A stretch of 64,000 nucleotides of DNA, from assembly GCA_914767715.1 (NCBI GenBank), contig OU612069.1, positions 24,921,387-24,985,386 on the forward strand, in the 5' to 3' direction. Below the pieces are notes generated by a model that had not been told where the DNA came from, searched no databases, and was given only the letters and a program-made list of their open reading frames with translations. How positions within the stretch are numbered: the first letter of the stretch is position 1; every line of letters begins with the position of its first letter. This stretch comes from Membranipora membranacea. Lineage: Eukaryota; Bryozoa; Gymnolaemata; Cheilostomatida; Membraniporidae. Below are positions 1-13,400 of the stretch, in pieces. The translations under genes and the position numbers were made by a program.

Positions 1-233
1 GTACTATTTTGTATATACTATCGTTAAAATAGTACCTTTCTAGTACCTTCACATCTCAACTTTGAACGAGAATGAGTTAAAACTTGGCCATATGTTGTTA
101 ATGAACCATATCGCAGTTTTCTAAGTTAAACAGAGAACTCCAGAATGATACCAAAAACCTTATTCCTTCACAATCACTTTAACTCAGACAGACAAACAAT
201 CCTAACACCTTATCTTTTAACTTATTGTCTAAC

Positions 234-3200
234 CTGAGCACCACGGGGCTGACAAATAGACAGGAGTCGTGTACTAGCTTCAGAGCAGCACACATGAGAA
301 TGGAGGGAAGGAATACTTTAGCGAGACACTTGAGTAGTGATGGATGAGCTCTCTCTGCTGGCGGTGAGGTACGGGTGGATAGTATGTCTGCCTGAGGTAT
401 ATCTGAGGATTGTATACCGCTGTCCGGAGTAGTGGTACCGTTACCATTCAGTAACAACTTACTCTCCTCTATACCATTCTTCTAAAAATGTAAATATTAT
501 GCGGTTTGAATATCATGGTAAAGAAGTTCTCAAAATGTTAAAACATATCACCACATAGCAACCATATGCAAGATAAGACTAGGTAGGTCTGCGAAGTTGT
601 CGTGATCGAATCAATTTTCATAATTCTCGGTTATGCCAAATGTCACATTATTCTAGTTCGAATAGCAACTGCCTGGGCTCCAATGATTGCCCTCTAACTT
701 CACGGGTGTAGGCCACTCTGCTACCATAGACTTCTGCTACAGGCCCTCATGACCATTATAGGTTAGATCCAGTAGGATCCAATTTACCTGCATTCTGGGT
801 TATTCAAACATTGCTGTAAGGGGGCAACTCCAAATGCAGACAAATTGGAGCTGATTCACAAAAAATCTCAGGTTAGCAATATAATTATGTATAAATCTAA
901 CCTTTCCATTCACTGGTTTCATCTCATGCTCCACTGAGTCCACAGAATTGCTAATCGGTCTCCTCGGTCTAAGGGTTTGTCTGGAATAAAAAGACAAAAA
1001 ATCTAATAAATACAGATATAAGCTCACTAATCTGGACAGGGCAGGACATGGCAGAGTCAGTAGTTATAGTACACTTTGATGACTGGTGATGGCATCTCTC
1101 TAACGGTGACAATTAAAATGAATGCTACCTCAAGCAATCCGGGCAAAGTTTATGCACTTCATGAATTTATCTTTATATATTTGTGAGAGGTCAAAGTCAT
1201 TATGCAAGCCCCTTTCATATTTCTACAATACTTATGCTGTTTAGGGAATTCTCTCTTGAGGTGCTGAAGTTTATCCTGACTTAAGTAAGGTATCAGACTG
1301 GTCACATGATATACTATTGTGTGTATCAGTGCTCTGTCTCGTATCAATAGGGCGTGGATAGTCTCATATATCCCATGTGTCTTCGAAATGAATCTGGTTC
1401 AGCGGGCGAGGTTACATTCTAACATTAGGGGAGAGTGTGTTGCAAGGTACTCTAAGATACACATGGTAATAGTGTGATGACAATGTCAGTATTGCAGGTG
1501 TTGCTAGTGGGGTTCCATATTCAACTACATTCAAACCATAATATGTGGTCGATAATGGAACGGATAACCAGTGACAGGATTTGAGCACAGAAACAAGCTC
1601 TTGTCATCCTGCAGACAATAATATATCCCATTTTTATTCTGGAGAAGAATAAGTTTTAGTACTTGTATCCTCACACTGGCTATGTGTTAGCAACACTAAC
1701 CTGAGTAATTTCTCAGTCTCATGTTTCCAGGCAGCCTCAAAATTAGGGACCCAAACTCCCGCCTTATCTCCCTGGTTCAGCTCATACAAGTCCTCCTCTT
1801 CTATCGGCTTCTTATAACCCTTCACCATCATTCTATTAACATAAACAAATTAAATAGCATAATGATAAACATTAGAAATGACGAATTTTTGCTGACGATA
1901 AATGTATGAAAACATAGGAAGACAGCGCAGGCCTCAATCAATCAAATTGTCTTGTCTCAATGTTTTAAAAGCCTTTGTGCTCCCTGAGGCAGTTCAATAA
2001 CCCTTTTGGTATCTCCTGACGCTCCTAAAATATGGATTTCAGTTGCGCTTTGGAATTTACCCAACTCTTCAATCCACTAGTCAAGCCAATAGTGAAAGCT
2101 TTCTCCTTGTGGGTCAGATATGCTGAATATTTATCGTACCTGTTAAACCACCAGAAGGTAAGTCTTGATGCATAGTTAGCGAGAATTTCTGGACTGTTCG
2201 GCTTCTGAAAACAAACAATATAATGGTAAAACTTTTATCTGTCAAAATATAAGTTATGTAAAGCAATATGTGTGAACACAGCTGATTTTCTAGCCTTGTC
2301 ATGTGGCCAACTTTTTTGTTTTGTCAAAAATTGGCTGCTTGACAAAGCTACCGTTTTTAATTTTAGACTCATTGTTCTATCAAACAATGTTATAGAAATA
2401 AACACAATATCTAGCCTTAGACTTAGATCATAGACTGCACATACTAAGAACTAGGAGGAGACCTCAATAAGTTCATAACTAGAAGGAAATAGCTGTAAGT
2501 CTACAAGTATATACATTGGACTTGGACCATTTGCCAAGCTAAAATCTTACCAGACATGATTTATAATAATTTCAATTATGTTGAACTTAAATGAATGTGG
2601 TTCTAAACTGTCAATATGTCTAGCGTTTATGATGCACGGAGGATTAATGACTTTGATTAGGAGCTTTGATGAATACAGCAAACAAAAGGATTGACTGGGA
2701 ATCTCACCTGTGTTTTGGGGACGACTGGATTGGGAAAGTAAGATAGAACAAGCTGTGTGAGCACCAGGATATAGTGTATGACAAATGTGGCAAATCTAAA
2801 CTTATCATCTATAGAACCCTGCAACAACAAATAAGATTTAAATAGATTAAGAGGAAATGTGTATGGCGACATTCCGTCAGAGAACCACTAAAGCCGTACT
2901 CCGGTTCTCTTTTCAATCAATGGATAGGCCGACAATGGTTGCTTGTAGTGTAGTTGTAGTTAGAATCATTACAGCTCATCGATATCAACAGTGTTATCAT
3001 GGTAGGCAATAGATGAATGTTACTGGTTTGGTTTCCAAGAAACATCAACTTACATCAACTAGATCACCCCTAGAATAACAAATGTAACACCCACTAGCAT
3101 TACAACTAGAACACCCCCTAGCACTAGAACTAGAACACCCCTAACATGACCACCAGCACCCCAGCAATCATGGAAAACACTTTGTGTCAGTCCAAATGAC

Positions 3201-6200
3201 AATGCCTACAAAGGTAAAAACACACTAACAATTATTACATAGTGAATCTTCAGAGCGAAATGTTTGCAGGCGGAATAAGCCCAGTATCTTAATATTTTAA
3301 TATTAGGACGAAATCGACCCAGCGTCGATAATGGTGTCAACCTTATTTGCTTAGATTCGCTATGGTTTTCCTCTACCGATTCGCTTTGTAATAATAACCT
3401 TTGTATTTCTACCTTAACACCCTTACTGTACCCACCTGGAGAACTGCCAGTCTTATTTTAGAGTATAGTATACACACACCACAGAGGGATAATACCACCC
3501 AGTAAGTAAACAGTCCACCAAAGTATCGTCCACTCTTCCTACGATCCAACTGTGTCAGTACGGCAGCTAAAACCTGAAAATATATAAACATTGAGTGGTA
3601 CAGATATACAGTATGGACAGAGCAGTAGCTCTTTGCTACTACAGGATTCTTCTCTGCACACAAATCTCTGGAGTACCATTAATTGTTATACCTTTATATA
3701 AAAAAATAGCAGTTTCCTCTAAAATCACGTTCACCTTCACACATTATACGAGTCATATTTTTGCGAGGGGGTGAAGTTAAACAAATAAAAAATTTTGTTT
3801 AATTCATTTATGGACATCAAATTTTATCTGAATGGTGTTCTTCCAACTGTGTCAATTAACAACAGGATATAAAACAAGGATTTATGGGTGGACATCACAG
3901 AGTCTAATATGTGGCAATGAAGTCAGGAATTCTCTGTGATATCAGATTGATAGAAATAGGATTCAGGGACACTGTTTACTACAACGCAACTTTGACATGG
4001 AACGTCAAGGATGATCTGGTCGATTTCATAATAAAGGTTATCATCCCGGTGTGAAATCGAGTAAGAGATGATCTCTGTTGTAAGATTGACACAATCATCT
4101 CGGACATTCCACACAAGAAAAGTGCAAAAGAAAACTGCAGAAGATGTGAGAAGTTCATTTGTTGTTCCACTGGCATAGTAGATATGACCCATGCACTCAG
4201 AGTTTTCAGTGCTAGTTGGAATCCATAAAGTTCAAAACCTAGATGGTCCTCCCCCCCCCATAAAGGCATTTTTTGTAACATAAGCCAGTTGTGTCACAGC
4301 TGATCAAAATACTTTAAGTGCACACCAAACCACAACAGCATTATTTACATTGTGAAATTTCGCTTGAAGCAAAATGGAACAAATACTAACTGCCCTAAAT
4401 ACCAAGTTCGAAAAGTGACACAGCTGGTTCTTCAAGGTTAGGCCTATATGATACAGAACGCATCTACAATATACTACAAGTTTTAGTTGGTCATAAGATA
4501 ACCTATATATATTATGATATAATAATGAAGATATATAAAAATGTATTATTAGTTATGTTACTGATGTGTCTAATCTTTATCAAGTGTTTACATCCAAAGT
4601 TCATTGAGTACAAACAGCTTAGGGGGAGAGTTAGCGGCAAAAGTACAAATAATAGTCTCTGCTGCATTCACTATGGTTCCATGCTTCGATTTTGTGGTTC
4701 ACTCCAACTTCAAATGGTTAGAATCCAGTGGATTCTAACCATTCCAATGATGGGAAAAACATGAAAAGAATCTGCCGCGGCCAGGACTTGAACCCCGGCC
4801 TCCCGCGTGGAATCCCTTTGAAGGCATTGTGCGCAAGACTTTAATGCCGTTTCCATGGGGCGATTACTCCCGAAATCCTTACAAAATCGACACATGGAAG
4901 CATAGTGAACAACCTGCTCAGAAAAGATTACTTGATGACGATAGATAAAAAGGTTAAATATCATTTTTACTAGGCTAGTAGCTAGCCAAGACATTCAAAA
5001 AGACTTCGAAACATGCTTGATACTGGGAATTGTCTCTTCAACCCTCCCAGATGTTAACACCACAACGATGCCAAGAATTTAGGGCTTGACGTAGGCGATC
5101 TCGACATCATTGTTAAACAGAGAACTAAATCCATTATCATGTGCTGTTTTTCTGATGAAGACCACTTTATACACGATTTTCTCGAACATTGCCCTTCTGG
5201 TCGTCTTAGACATATTACATATCGCAGCTCATGGGGCAAAGACTGTTTTCTGAGGCAAATGTGCATCACACTCAATGAGATTCTTTTTTAAAAAAGTCCA
5301 TAGTTCCATACACTGGTAGCAAGCTCTTATTATGACAAAGTATATGCATCCATTTTTCGCAACATTTAATGTTTGTGAAAGCTAATAAATCAATCATGAA
5401 TGCTAGTCTAAAAATAGCACGCAGTCATTCAAGGTTGAATAAAAGATAACAAATCTACAATCATCATTAATATAATAATAATATGTAATAATGTAATAAT
5501 AACAGTTTGGTTAGGTTTGGTTCAGTTATGGATCAATTTGACAGGAAAACTCCCAGATAATTATCATCTTAGTGAGTCAATAAAATAGATATTGAGTAAT
5601 ATATAGATGTAACATAGAGCTTAGAATGTACATCTTAATTTCTATAGAACAGTTTACTCAACTTGTAGATAAGGTTTGTATGAGTTGTCTTATTGTGGGA
5701 GAAAAACTAGTGTTATAATTGAGGGGTATAATGTGTAAGAATACAGAATTTAATGGATTATAACACGTACCATCGCGACGATTCGGAATATAGCGGTGAT
5801 GAAGTCTATGTGATTGGATTGGAAACCGTTGGTCACGTCGTGTACCGTCCTAAATATATCTGCAAGTGGTGGGAGAACTAAACAGACACTGATCACCTGT
5901 AAATAAATGAAGTAAATTATTAAAATAACCAGTCAGTTATATCCATACAGTTATTATATATTATATGTATAATAACTCTATGATTATATCTCTCTCTGTC
6001 TACCAGTATAAAGTGGTAGTGTAAATAAAAATAAACTTGAATTCTTCTTGTTACTATATCAGTTAGGACTGATAAATTCTCAAAGTGTTATGGAAATTTC
6101 TTTTTAAAAGTTGGCTTAACTCGTGTCACATTATCTAGAAATGGAATCACCAAAGGGAATAGAGGCAAGGCAAACATTGTTTGAATGATTGATTTTTTTT

Positions 6201-8133
6201 TTATCACAAACATAAAATAATGTTGTAGACTCGAGGGGCCATAATGTAAAGGTGCCAGCACTAACAATGTGAAAAAAGGAGATGTACTGGCACTGCCATT
6301 GAATATTTGGGATAACAAAAATATTGCTCCAGTTCAGAGGTCGCAGGAAACAGTCTCTTTTCCCTCGGATGCACAGAGATAGCCGTCCAACCAAAAAAAT
6401 ATGGTCACCGAAAGGATGGAAGGTCAGCAGTGAATAAACACTGTCAGCAGGAAACAATAGGAAAGAAAACCACATGTTTTGGGTTGATGTTTTTGTTTGT
6501 GTCAACACAATAGAGGTGAAATAATATTGTAGTTGACCAGTTTGTTGGATTAGGTAATAATCATCATCCGGTTACACAGCTGATTTTGAAGCACATGCAT
6601 TGGTCAATCATCCATATTTAACCCCACTAGGAAACAATCCTTCCGTTAGGGGATGTGTAGTGGTTTGCACTGCAGTTAGTTAGTATTTTCTTAATCAGTT
6701 TTGATTAAAGTAACCAAAGACTGTCATATAGAGTATAGACTGTCATGTATATTTAATACTGCAGTCAGACACTGTATATAGATAGATATTGGCATGCTTA
6801 ATTTTTTAGAATGCGTCCAGATTTTATAGGTCTGAGTGTGAATAAACATTTCGCAAGAAATGTGCCAAATTATGGGTCATATCAAGATTAAGGTGTCAAG
6901 CTATTCACTCTAGAAGTCAGCGTGTATAAAACTGGAATTAAGCAGTCAGCATTCCAGGTGTGGGGGTAAAAATTCAGTACGCGAAACTCGAGCATCTAAC
7001 CCTAGACAGCACCATAACTATATTATATAACATTTTTTAATTCTAGGGTAAGAGTTAAGTGCAGGGCACTTTTAGCCTAGCCAATCAGATATAATGTGAC
7101 ATTTTGAAGCAACATCTCATAATATTAGATGTACAGCCCTATAGTTGATGACTTACAGTCTGACTTGTTGAGAGCCAGTGATGTTTAAGTGCCGGTTTTC
7201 TGCTGTTATAGAGATGATATATCCTACACACAGACATCAGGATGAGTAGCAGTGAGGGTAAAATGTAAAATATAACCTGCTGGAAACATGACGATACGTC
7301 GGGATATACCGGGTCATCCCATAGGTCCAAATCCTGTAACATAACAATACCAATCCTAGGTCATAGACAGTATATTGAAAACGATGTTAAATATAGTCCA
7401 GTTGACCTGTTCATTCATTTGACAGTATATTCATTGGACAGTATCAGAAATTATATTATGATGTTATTTGGCTCGTGAACCAAATAAGAATACTGGCATA
7501 TGTCATTTAGCTTATGACGTTCGGAACTTGGCACCACTTTTCTACCAGACAATTATTAAGTTCCGATTTGTCAATTTCACATCAACTTCAGAGTCAAAAA
7601 ATCATGTAAATAGCATTCAAGTTCAACTTTTGTTCATATCAGATTTTATTCATTCAGCCATTTAATTTGAGCAACCATGTTGTATCGAAGCGCAGTATGG
7701 CTGAGTGGTTAGCATAATTGACTAGTAGGCCTACATGGAAACCTGGTTCAAATTGGTAGATCTTCATCATCATGGGAACTATGATGCCATTACCATGACT
7801 GATAACTTTAAATTTTATCATGGGTCATGTCTGTTGGAGTAAACTGATATCAAATATTCCTAATTTTAAGAAGTGGTCCCAAGAGACAGATTTATCACAG
7901 TTGTAGCGAAACCGGAATTCAAAACGAATTGCATTTAGCAATATACCCTCTATAGACAAAATATATTTTCAGTGATCTCCCACTTTAACTCAAGAATAGC
8001 AATTCAGTACTAAGTGTGGGTCACAGGAACACCTAGTCCGGGACAGAGTCATATACTATCCCTTAAATAAGATTCTTCACACTGTAAGACTACTCACAAA
8101 GAACGGTGTTCCACATACTCCAGTCATCGTCAT
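234..8133 (-). CDS. ABCC/MRP-type ABC transporter, N-terminal part (9 coding exons, continues beyond left edge)
   Basis: Multidrug-resistance-associated (ABCC1/2/3-like) membrane exporter; the family uses ATP to export organic anions and glutathione conjugates. Nine exons join in phase on the minus strand: 8133-8098, 7333-7157, 5896-5771, 3573-3436, 2818-2708, 2204-2140, 1832-1701, 980-902 and 481-234, giving 370 codons plus 2 nt, all with GT/AG borders. The start ATG at 8133 has an in-frame TAG six bases upstream. Seen in order: an N-terminus with CGTPFF and DVSSCFQQ, as in MRP amino ends; hydrophobic TMD0 segments with LTQLDRRKSGRYFG (family LIQLERRKG) and LVLSYFPNP; the L0 linker signature RLTFWWFNRMMVKGYKKP; a polar Ser/Thr-rich linker; then the start of membrane domain 1 (HPSLLKCLAKVF, LVHDSCLFVSPVVL). 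The nucleotide-binding domains lie outside the window. Which ABCC paralogue it is cannot be settled. The 902-980 exon is the least conserved but fits the phase exactly. Confidence 0.93.
4713..4880 (-). repeat. SINE-like element with tRNA-like B box and adjacent perfect hairpin
   Basis: On the minus strand the sequence around 4774-4800 contains GGGGTTCAAGTCCTGG, a good RNA polymerase III B-box match, preceded by a GC-rich block. Directly next to it (4713-4743) is a perfect 14-bp inverted repeat around a 3-base loop. No complete tRNA cloverleaf is seen. It lies within an ABCC intron, close to a LINE 3' fragment. Confidence 0.45.
5075..5291 (+). mobile_element. LINE (CR1/Rex1-like) ORF2 3' fragment
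   Basis: The plus strand encodes GDLDIIVKQRTKSIIM and then HCPSGRLRHITYRSSWGK, ending in TAA at 5289-5291. This matches the C-terminal end of the LINE at 36.9-38.2 kb (KCPSGRYRTIQKCPW), so both are 3' ends of related non-LTR retrotransposons. No RT core is present; it is a 5'-truncated insertion in an ABCC intron. Confidence 0.7.
7689..7800 (+). repeat. tRNA-derived SINE-like sequence
   Basis: The plus strand reads like a degenerate tRNA head: an A-box-like stretch TGGCTGAGTGGTTAGCA followed about 40 bases later by a B-box-like GGTTCAAAT. Pairing of the acceptor arm is poor, and the flanks continue into a non-tRNA body, so this is better read as a SINE head than a functional tRNA. It lies in the large intron between the first two ABCC coding exons. 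Confidence 0.5.
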
Positions 8134-10465
8134 ACACTATAGGCCTTCGCAGATTACTATTTGGCTCCAGCAACGATCCAACCAAATAAATAGACTGCTC
8201 CCGTTAAGCTAAGAAAAGAGAACAAAATTTAGATCAAATGACCAGATTTCATAGCACGAATAAGCTACTGAATACAATACACAACTACATAATTTCCACT
8301 GTCATCCAACAACATAGGCCTATATGCACACCAGGGAGAGTTCTCCCTGTGCACACCAAGAATTATAAAACACTGGGCCTTGTCAGTCAACCTCAGGTAC
8401 TGCTACTGTAAGGCTATGGATTAAATGAGAGAGAACAGAGATATTTTATCAGTTTCAGAAGTGGATAGTGAGTGTGATAAATAGAGCAATCTTCTGGATG
8501 ATTTGTACTACCTACAAGACAAAACACTAATTAATTACTAAATTAGAACAACAACAATGGAATCGATGGCATGTTCACTTGGAAATAAACAGTCATAATC
8601 GCCTATGGCCAGCTTACTCAGGCTATATCCATACACAAATGGTTGATGAGTTGATCTAAACTACTTACAGTCACCTTCCTGTCCGAAGCTCATCTCTTTG
8701 AGCTATGGAAACTGCAGATGACTGATGTGTGTCATTATTATTGAACAAGTTTTCCTTTTAAATGGCATAGACTGAGTTGTAATTATAGTGCAAATCATAA
8801 AATAGGGGGAGCATGATGTACACCCGGTACTATATGATAATAGTTGCGCTTTGGTTTATGAGGCAATAAACCCTTTGACAACAACAAGCCATCGATTTTC
8901 TCGGAGTTGTCTTTCACCCCTACAAGTAAAGACAACTCTAAGTCTCGAAAAATTGCACTCAGTTTTTTTTACTCTTTCCAATCAGAGAGAATTCTCCCTG
9001 CTCCAATTCTGCTATGATGAGAATAAGAATATACATAATCAGATGAGATACAGGCCCTAGCCTAGCCCCTAATTAAGTCTGTCCCAACAGACTAGATTGA
9101 ACAACATACATCCCTATTATTTCTTTCCTTCAGATTCTTACAGTCCAAGTACTAACAACACATAACCAATATAGAATTAAATCTAATGATTTTTTCCAGA
9201 ACCCGTATCCTGGCGTGCTAACCAATTGACCATTGACACCAACTTGATTATTAAACCCACTTTTGAGGAATTACTCCCCCCCACAAAAATCATCAACTAG
9301 TTAATTAGCTTCCAGTTTCCAGTATTTTTTTTATTAAGTATTATTTCTTGCCTCAATTCTTCATTTTTCTTTTGGGGCTCAAAAATGGGATAATTATTTT
9401 TCTTTTTGTATCAATGAACTGTTTGTTTACTAAATAATATCATTACTATTGATATGTTTTCCCTGCCACATCACCAAATCGACTTGGCCACCTACATTAT
9501 ATTGAGACAGAACATCAATGCAATCTGACAAGCAAATCTGAAACAATGCCCGCTTTATCGAGGCGAGTCAGATTACCGTGGTGTAAATGTAAATACTAAC
9601 CGTCTAGCCTGAAGATATTGAATATGGCCTGTAAAATTGGTAGAGCGGAAGTCTTGTATGCTACGGGTTTAATCTTTAGAGCGAACAAGGTTTTTGCGTA
9701 GTACACCTAGGTTAGCTTTCGCAGTCATTTTTGTTTTCTGCGGATATTTGGTTATAGCATTTTTTAGCACATCAGGGAGAACATTTTTGGATGATGGTAA
9801 ATGCAAATAAAACTGTAAATATAACTGGACAGCTGTTTTTGGCCCATAGAGGCGAAGACTACTGTATACAGCAGCAAAAATTATAAAGCAAACAAGGTCC
9901 TTGAATTTAAGTGTCATTTAATATATACACTCATTTATTTTGATCCGTCTAAAGTAAAAGCGACTTGCAAAAACAACAATAATACTGGGAAAAACAGGTC
10001 AAAACTCTGACTGGACAAAAAAATCTAAACAAGATAAAGCGGAACATTCTGTCAAGCACATATCAAGCATATATTACTTGTAATAACAGATCGGAAATAA
10101 AGTTTTTGAGCCAACATAGTAGTATAAATCCAGCCAAATTCAACAAGAGAAATATCTCATTAATTCAATTTTATCCAGTATTATAACAAAATTGTCCCTG
10201 TAAATCTCTAAATCTTCCCATTATCCAACAACAACATATAGATACATGCTCTTTTAAAGATGTACAGGACGAAGTTCTAGAAAACCAAACAAAAACGAAA
10301 ACTGTCATTGTTGCCACAAAAAACCTGCAACTGATTTTCAGTCCAAAATTTCCTTTCTTAATTTATATCTGCCACAAAAGATTGTTCAGCAATAATCTCT
10401 TGATCAATTACCATCCTCATCCACCCTCCCCGCCTTTTGGAGAGAGAACGTGCCTGTCTCTCACT
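8134..10465. other. Intergenic region between ABCC start and peroxidase stop
   Basis: No gene could be supported. A minus-strand 82-codon open frame at 9669-9917 has no recognisable domain. The sequence contains several short homopolymer runs. An untranslated first exon of the ABCC gene may lie here (a GTAAGT-like donor on the minus strand at about 8665-8670), but that is only a guess. Confidence 0.4.
9934..9939 (-). promoter_or_regulatory. Possible poly(A) signal of the peroxidase gene
   Basis: TTTATT on the plus strand reads AATAAA on the minus strand, about 530 bases beyond the peroxidase stop. It is the clearest canonical hexamer I found there; nearer variants may be used instead. Confidence 0.3.
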
Positions 10466-13400
10466 CTACCGAGTGAACCAGTTATCCAGATTGAGTTGTG
10501 GTAAGCTGCCACATGGTACCCGTTTATTCATGATCTGGTTCCACTGTACCATATATAATACACTGGGCTGTATCTCGGTCATACTATCTATATTATCACA
10601 AAGTACACGAGCTAGGCTGGTCTTATATATCTCACTCAGCTGACCTACAGGACAGAAAAATAACATATATGTCACGCTTGGCTTTTTTCATAGTTTGTAC
10701 AACAAATAACAATGGATATTATTGTTTGGCAGCAAATAATGGAGTTGAGTATGATCACTTAGGCAAAACGTCCCATTACAAAGAAGGCCAAAACCATAAC
10801 AAAAACAGACAGGGCCTATTTTGTATTATTATTACACAGCCTAGTATGTCAATGATGAATGCATTCCGGACAGCAAGAGAGCACGATTCTGTAATGAGAG
10901 CTGATTCTTCGCCTGAATATCTATAATCTCAACGATCCACCAGTCATTATGACACTGAAAAGTTTAGTCATGCTGTGGATCGTCAGTAACGGTCACTTAC
11001 TTAAAAGATAGAGCCTCAAGCCCTTGATTTAATGGTAGACATTAAAGCACTTTCAAAACCCCAAATCAGAACTTACCATCTGTGAAGCCGACGTTAGGCT
11101 GTTGGTACTCATACCAGAACCTATCACCTTTCTTCAGAGATCTGAACTGCCTGCCGATGATGCAGGCATTGAGTGGTCCCACCACAGCTCCTGGTAGGCT
11201 GGTCTCGCTTACAGCTCCAGACCAAGCATCGATATCATCAACAGATCTGAAATATGATTGTATCAATGCAATAACAGATTCAGTCATCGGTATATTTTTC
11301 TATGCAACATTATCTATTCAGAATTTATTCGATATTATTATTTCTCATTTTGTGTACACAATTCAATCGATCTGAAAAGTCAGAATTCTAAGAGGTACCG
11401 CGCAAACACATTGGACAGGTACACTCTTATATTATGTGTGATCAAGTGTGTCTACAGTTTAACTTGTCCCCCTCTACTGTTTAGTTACATGAAAATGTAT
11501 TTCTTTACAGTAAAGGTTGAGCAACTCCAAAGTAAGTTGAACTGAATCAAAATTATTACCAGAGCGCCTGTTAAATATATATACTTGTAAGCCAAAAGGA
11601 TCGTAACAGTTTAATATTGGATCAATTTTCTTACCTGTAAACTTGGGCTAATTTCTGCTGAGCAGACAGTGGCATGTTGAGCTCACTAAAGTTGCTTGGA
11701 ACCATAAGCCTGCAGTGTTTCAACAGTGTAGTGTAACCTGCGATAATAAGAGAGCGAGATTAAGTGACAGCAAAATTACTAGGCTCCATTTAGCGCTGTG
11801 ATTTCTATTAATCTAACCACCAACATTTTGTTTCTCTTATGACTTTCTAATGATTCAATGCAGAAGTCATCATTGGAGCCGATGGACTGCAAGTATTATG
11901 CTATAGTTTTAAACTAACACATAGTCGCATCTGATTTGAGTTTTTGGTAGTATATAAATAATGTCAATAATCTTAAACTGCAGTGAGGACAGAGAATGAA
12001 GGTAAATCAAACACATGTTGTCCTGGACTTAGCCTGTCCTGACATGCTTTGTTGTGAGTCCCCCCCCCCCCCCAACCCGCAACAAAACTTGCTAAGACAG
12101 GCGATCCTGGGCTCTATTATTTCACTTTTGGTGTCATACCTGGGATGCCATGGTCTCTACCACGCTGTATGTTGAGGGCTATAAGATCTACACCTCCCAG
12201 CGTTCTGTTAGAGTGTTTGAATAGTGTCTCCAACTGTCTTGTAATGGCTGAACCTGGCACCTTGGCGGGCTCTGAGACCACACCACGTAACAGATCACCA
12301 ACACCATACTGGAACACCAGGTGTGGGTCGTTGGTGATGTTGGAAAATCTAAAGAAAATTCAACAAAGAAAATTTACCAAATGCCAGAACCTTCTCATAT
12401 TGTTTGATATGGCAATCTCTGCAGAACACATAGTTGCAATAATAGTATCTCCGATGATACGGGACATTATTACTATCATTTGGCTCTAAGTTATCGCTCA
12501 TGTGGTCTCTCACTTAGACAAGTTTGATCCCAAATTGTTACACAGAACGTATTCCATCAAGGCGTGAGAGGTTTGGGAATGAGACCCCTGGCAGGTCTTG
12601 CAGAGCGCGCAATCAGATAGTGATTTAAATTTATCTAGCTGAAAGACCTCACGGGACGAGCCGAACTGGAAAGAATTTTAATTTCAAGTTTTGAATTGCC
12701 ATTTAGCTGTATCCATCCTGTTTGCGAGTTGACAGCACTAAAATTCAGACAAGAATCAACATGAATATAATAAGCCTGAGTTTGAAATGCGAAGAAACTT
12801 TGAACAATACTGACTTGAATTCCTGAGCAGCAGATTTAGTGAATCGCCCGTTTAGAGGCATCATCCCCTCAGGTATCAGAGTGTGACCGACACGGAAAGC
12901 GAAGGTCGAGAACTCGTTCCTCGTCCCCGGCTGGTGGGCCGAGCTGTAGTTAGAACCTTGGTTTACCTGCAGGCCGTATCTTTTCATGCTCTATATAAAA
13001 ACATCATAGACATAATTACATTAGAATAGGAGGAAAGCCTGACACTGTTGGTAATCAAAGTAAGAGAAATTTGTTATTGAAGAGACCCACTAGGGTTGTC
13101 TCCACCATACAGACTTACAAAAGCTGAACTGAACGAACCTAAATCACTCAAATATGACTGTTTGAGTGTGTAAGGTGCATCAGTACAAGACAGTATACAA
13201 TGCCAAAAATAGGAAGCTTAGAGTTTTGCAGATTGAAAATCGCTCGTCAACGACATCCTTCTTGATTGACTATTGACTCTGAAAGTTCTAAATTTTGACA
13301 GTGCAATCAAAACGTACGCTACTTTCAAACTTTTTATACCTCATTCCTCCATCATAGCAGTGCAAGTAAAATCATAAGAATGAATTGAAACTAAACTTGT

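Noticed and set aside
9669-9917. 82-codon minus-strand frame as a small gene
   Set aside because: No recognised domain, no promoter or poly(A) context and no splice partner; left as unassigned intergenic sequence.
12061-12075. Poly-C runs (also near 13709, 27047 and 48190) as regulatory elements
   Set aside because: They are intronic or intergenic homopolymers, more likely slippage tracts, with lengths uncertain in sequencing.
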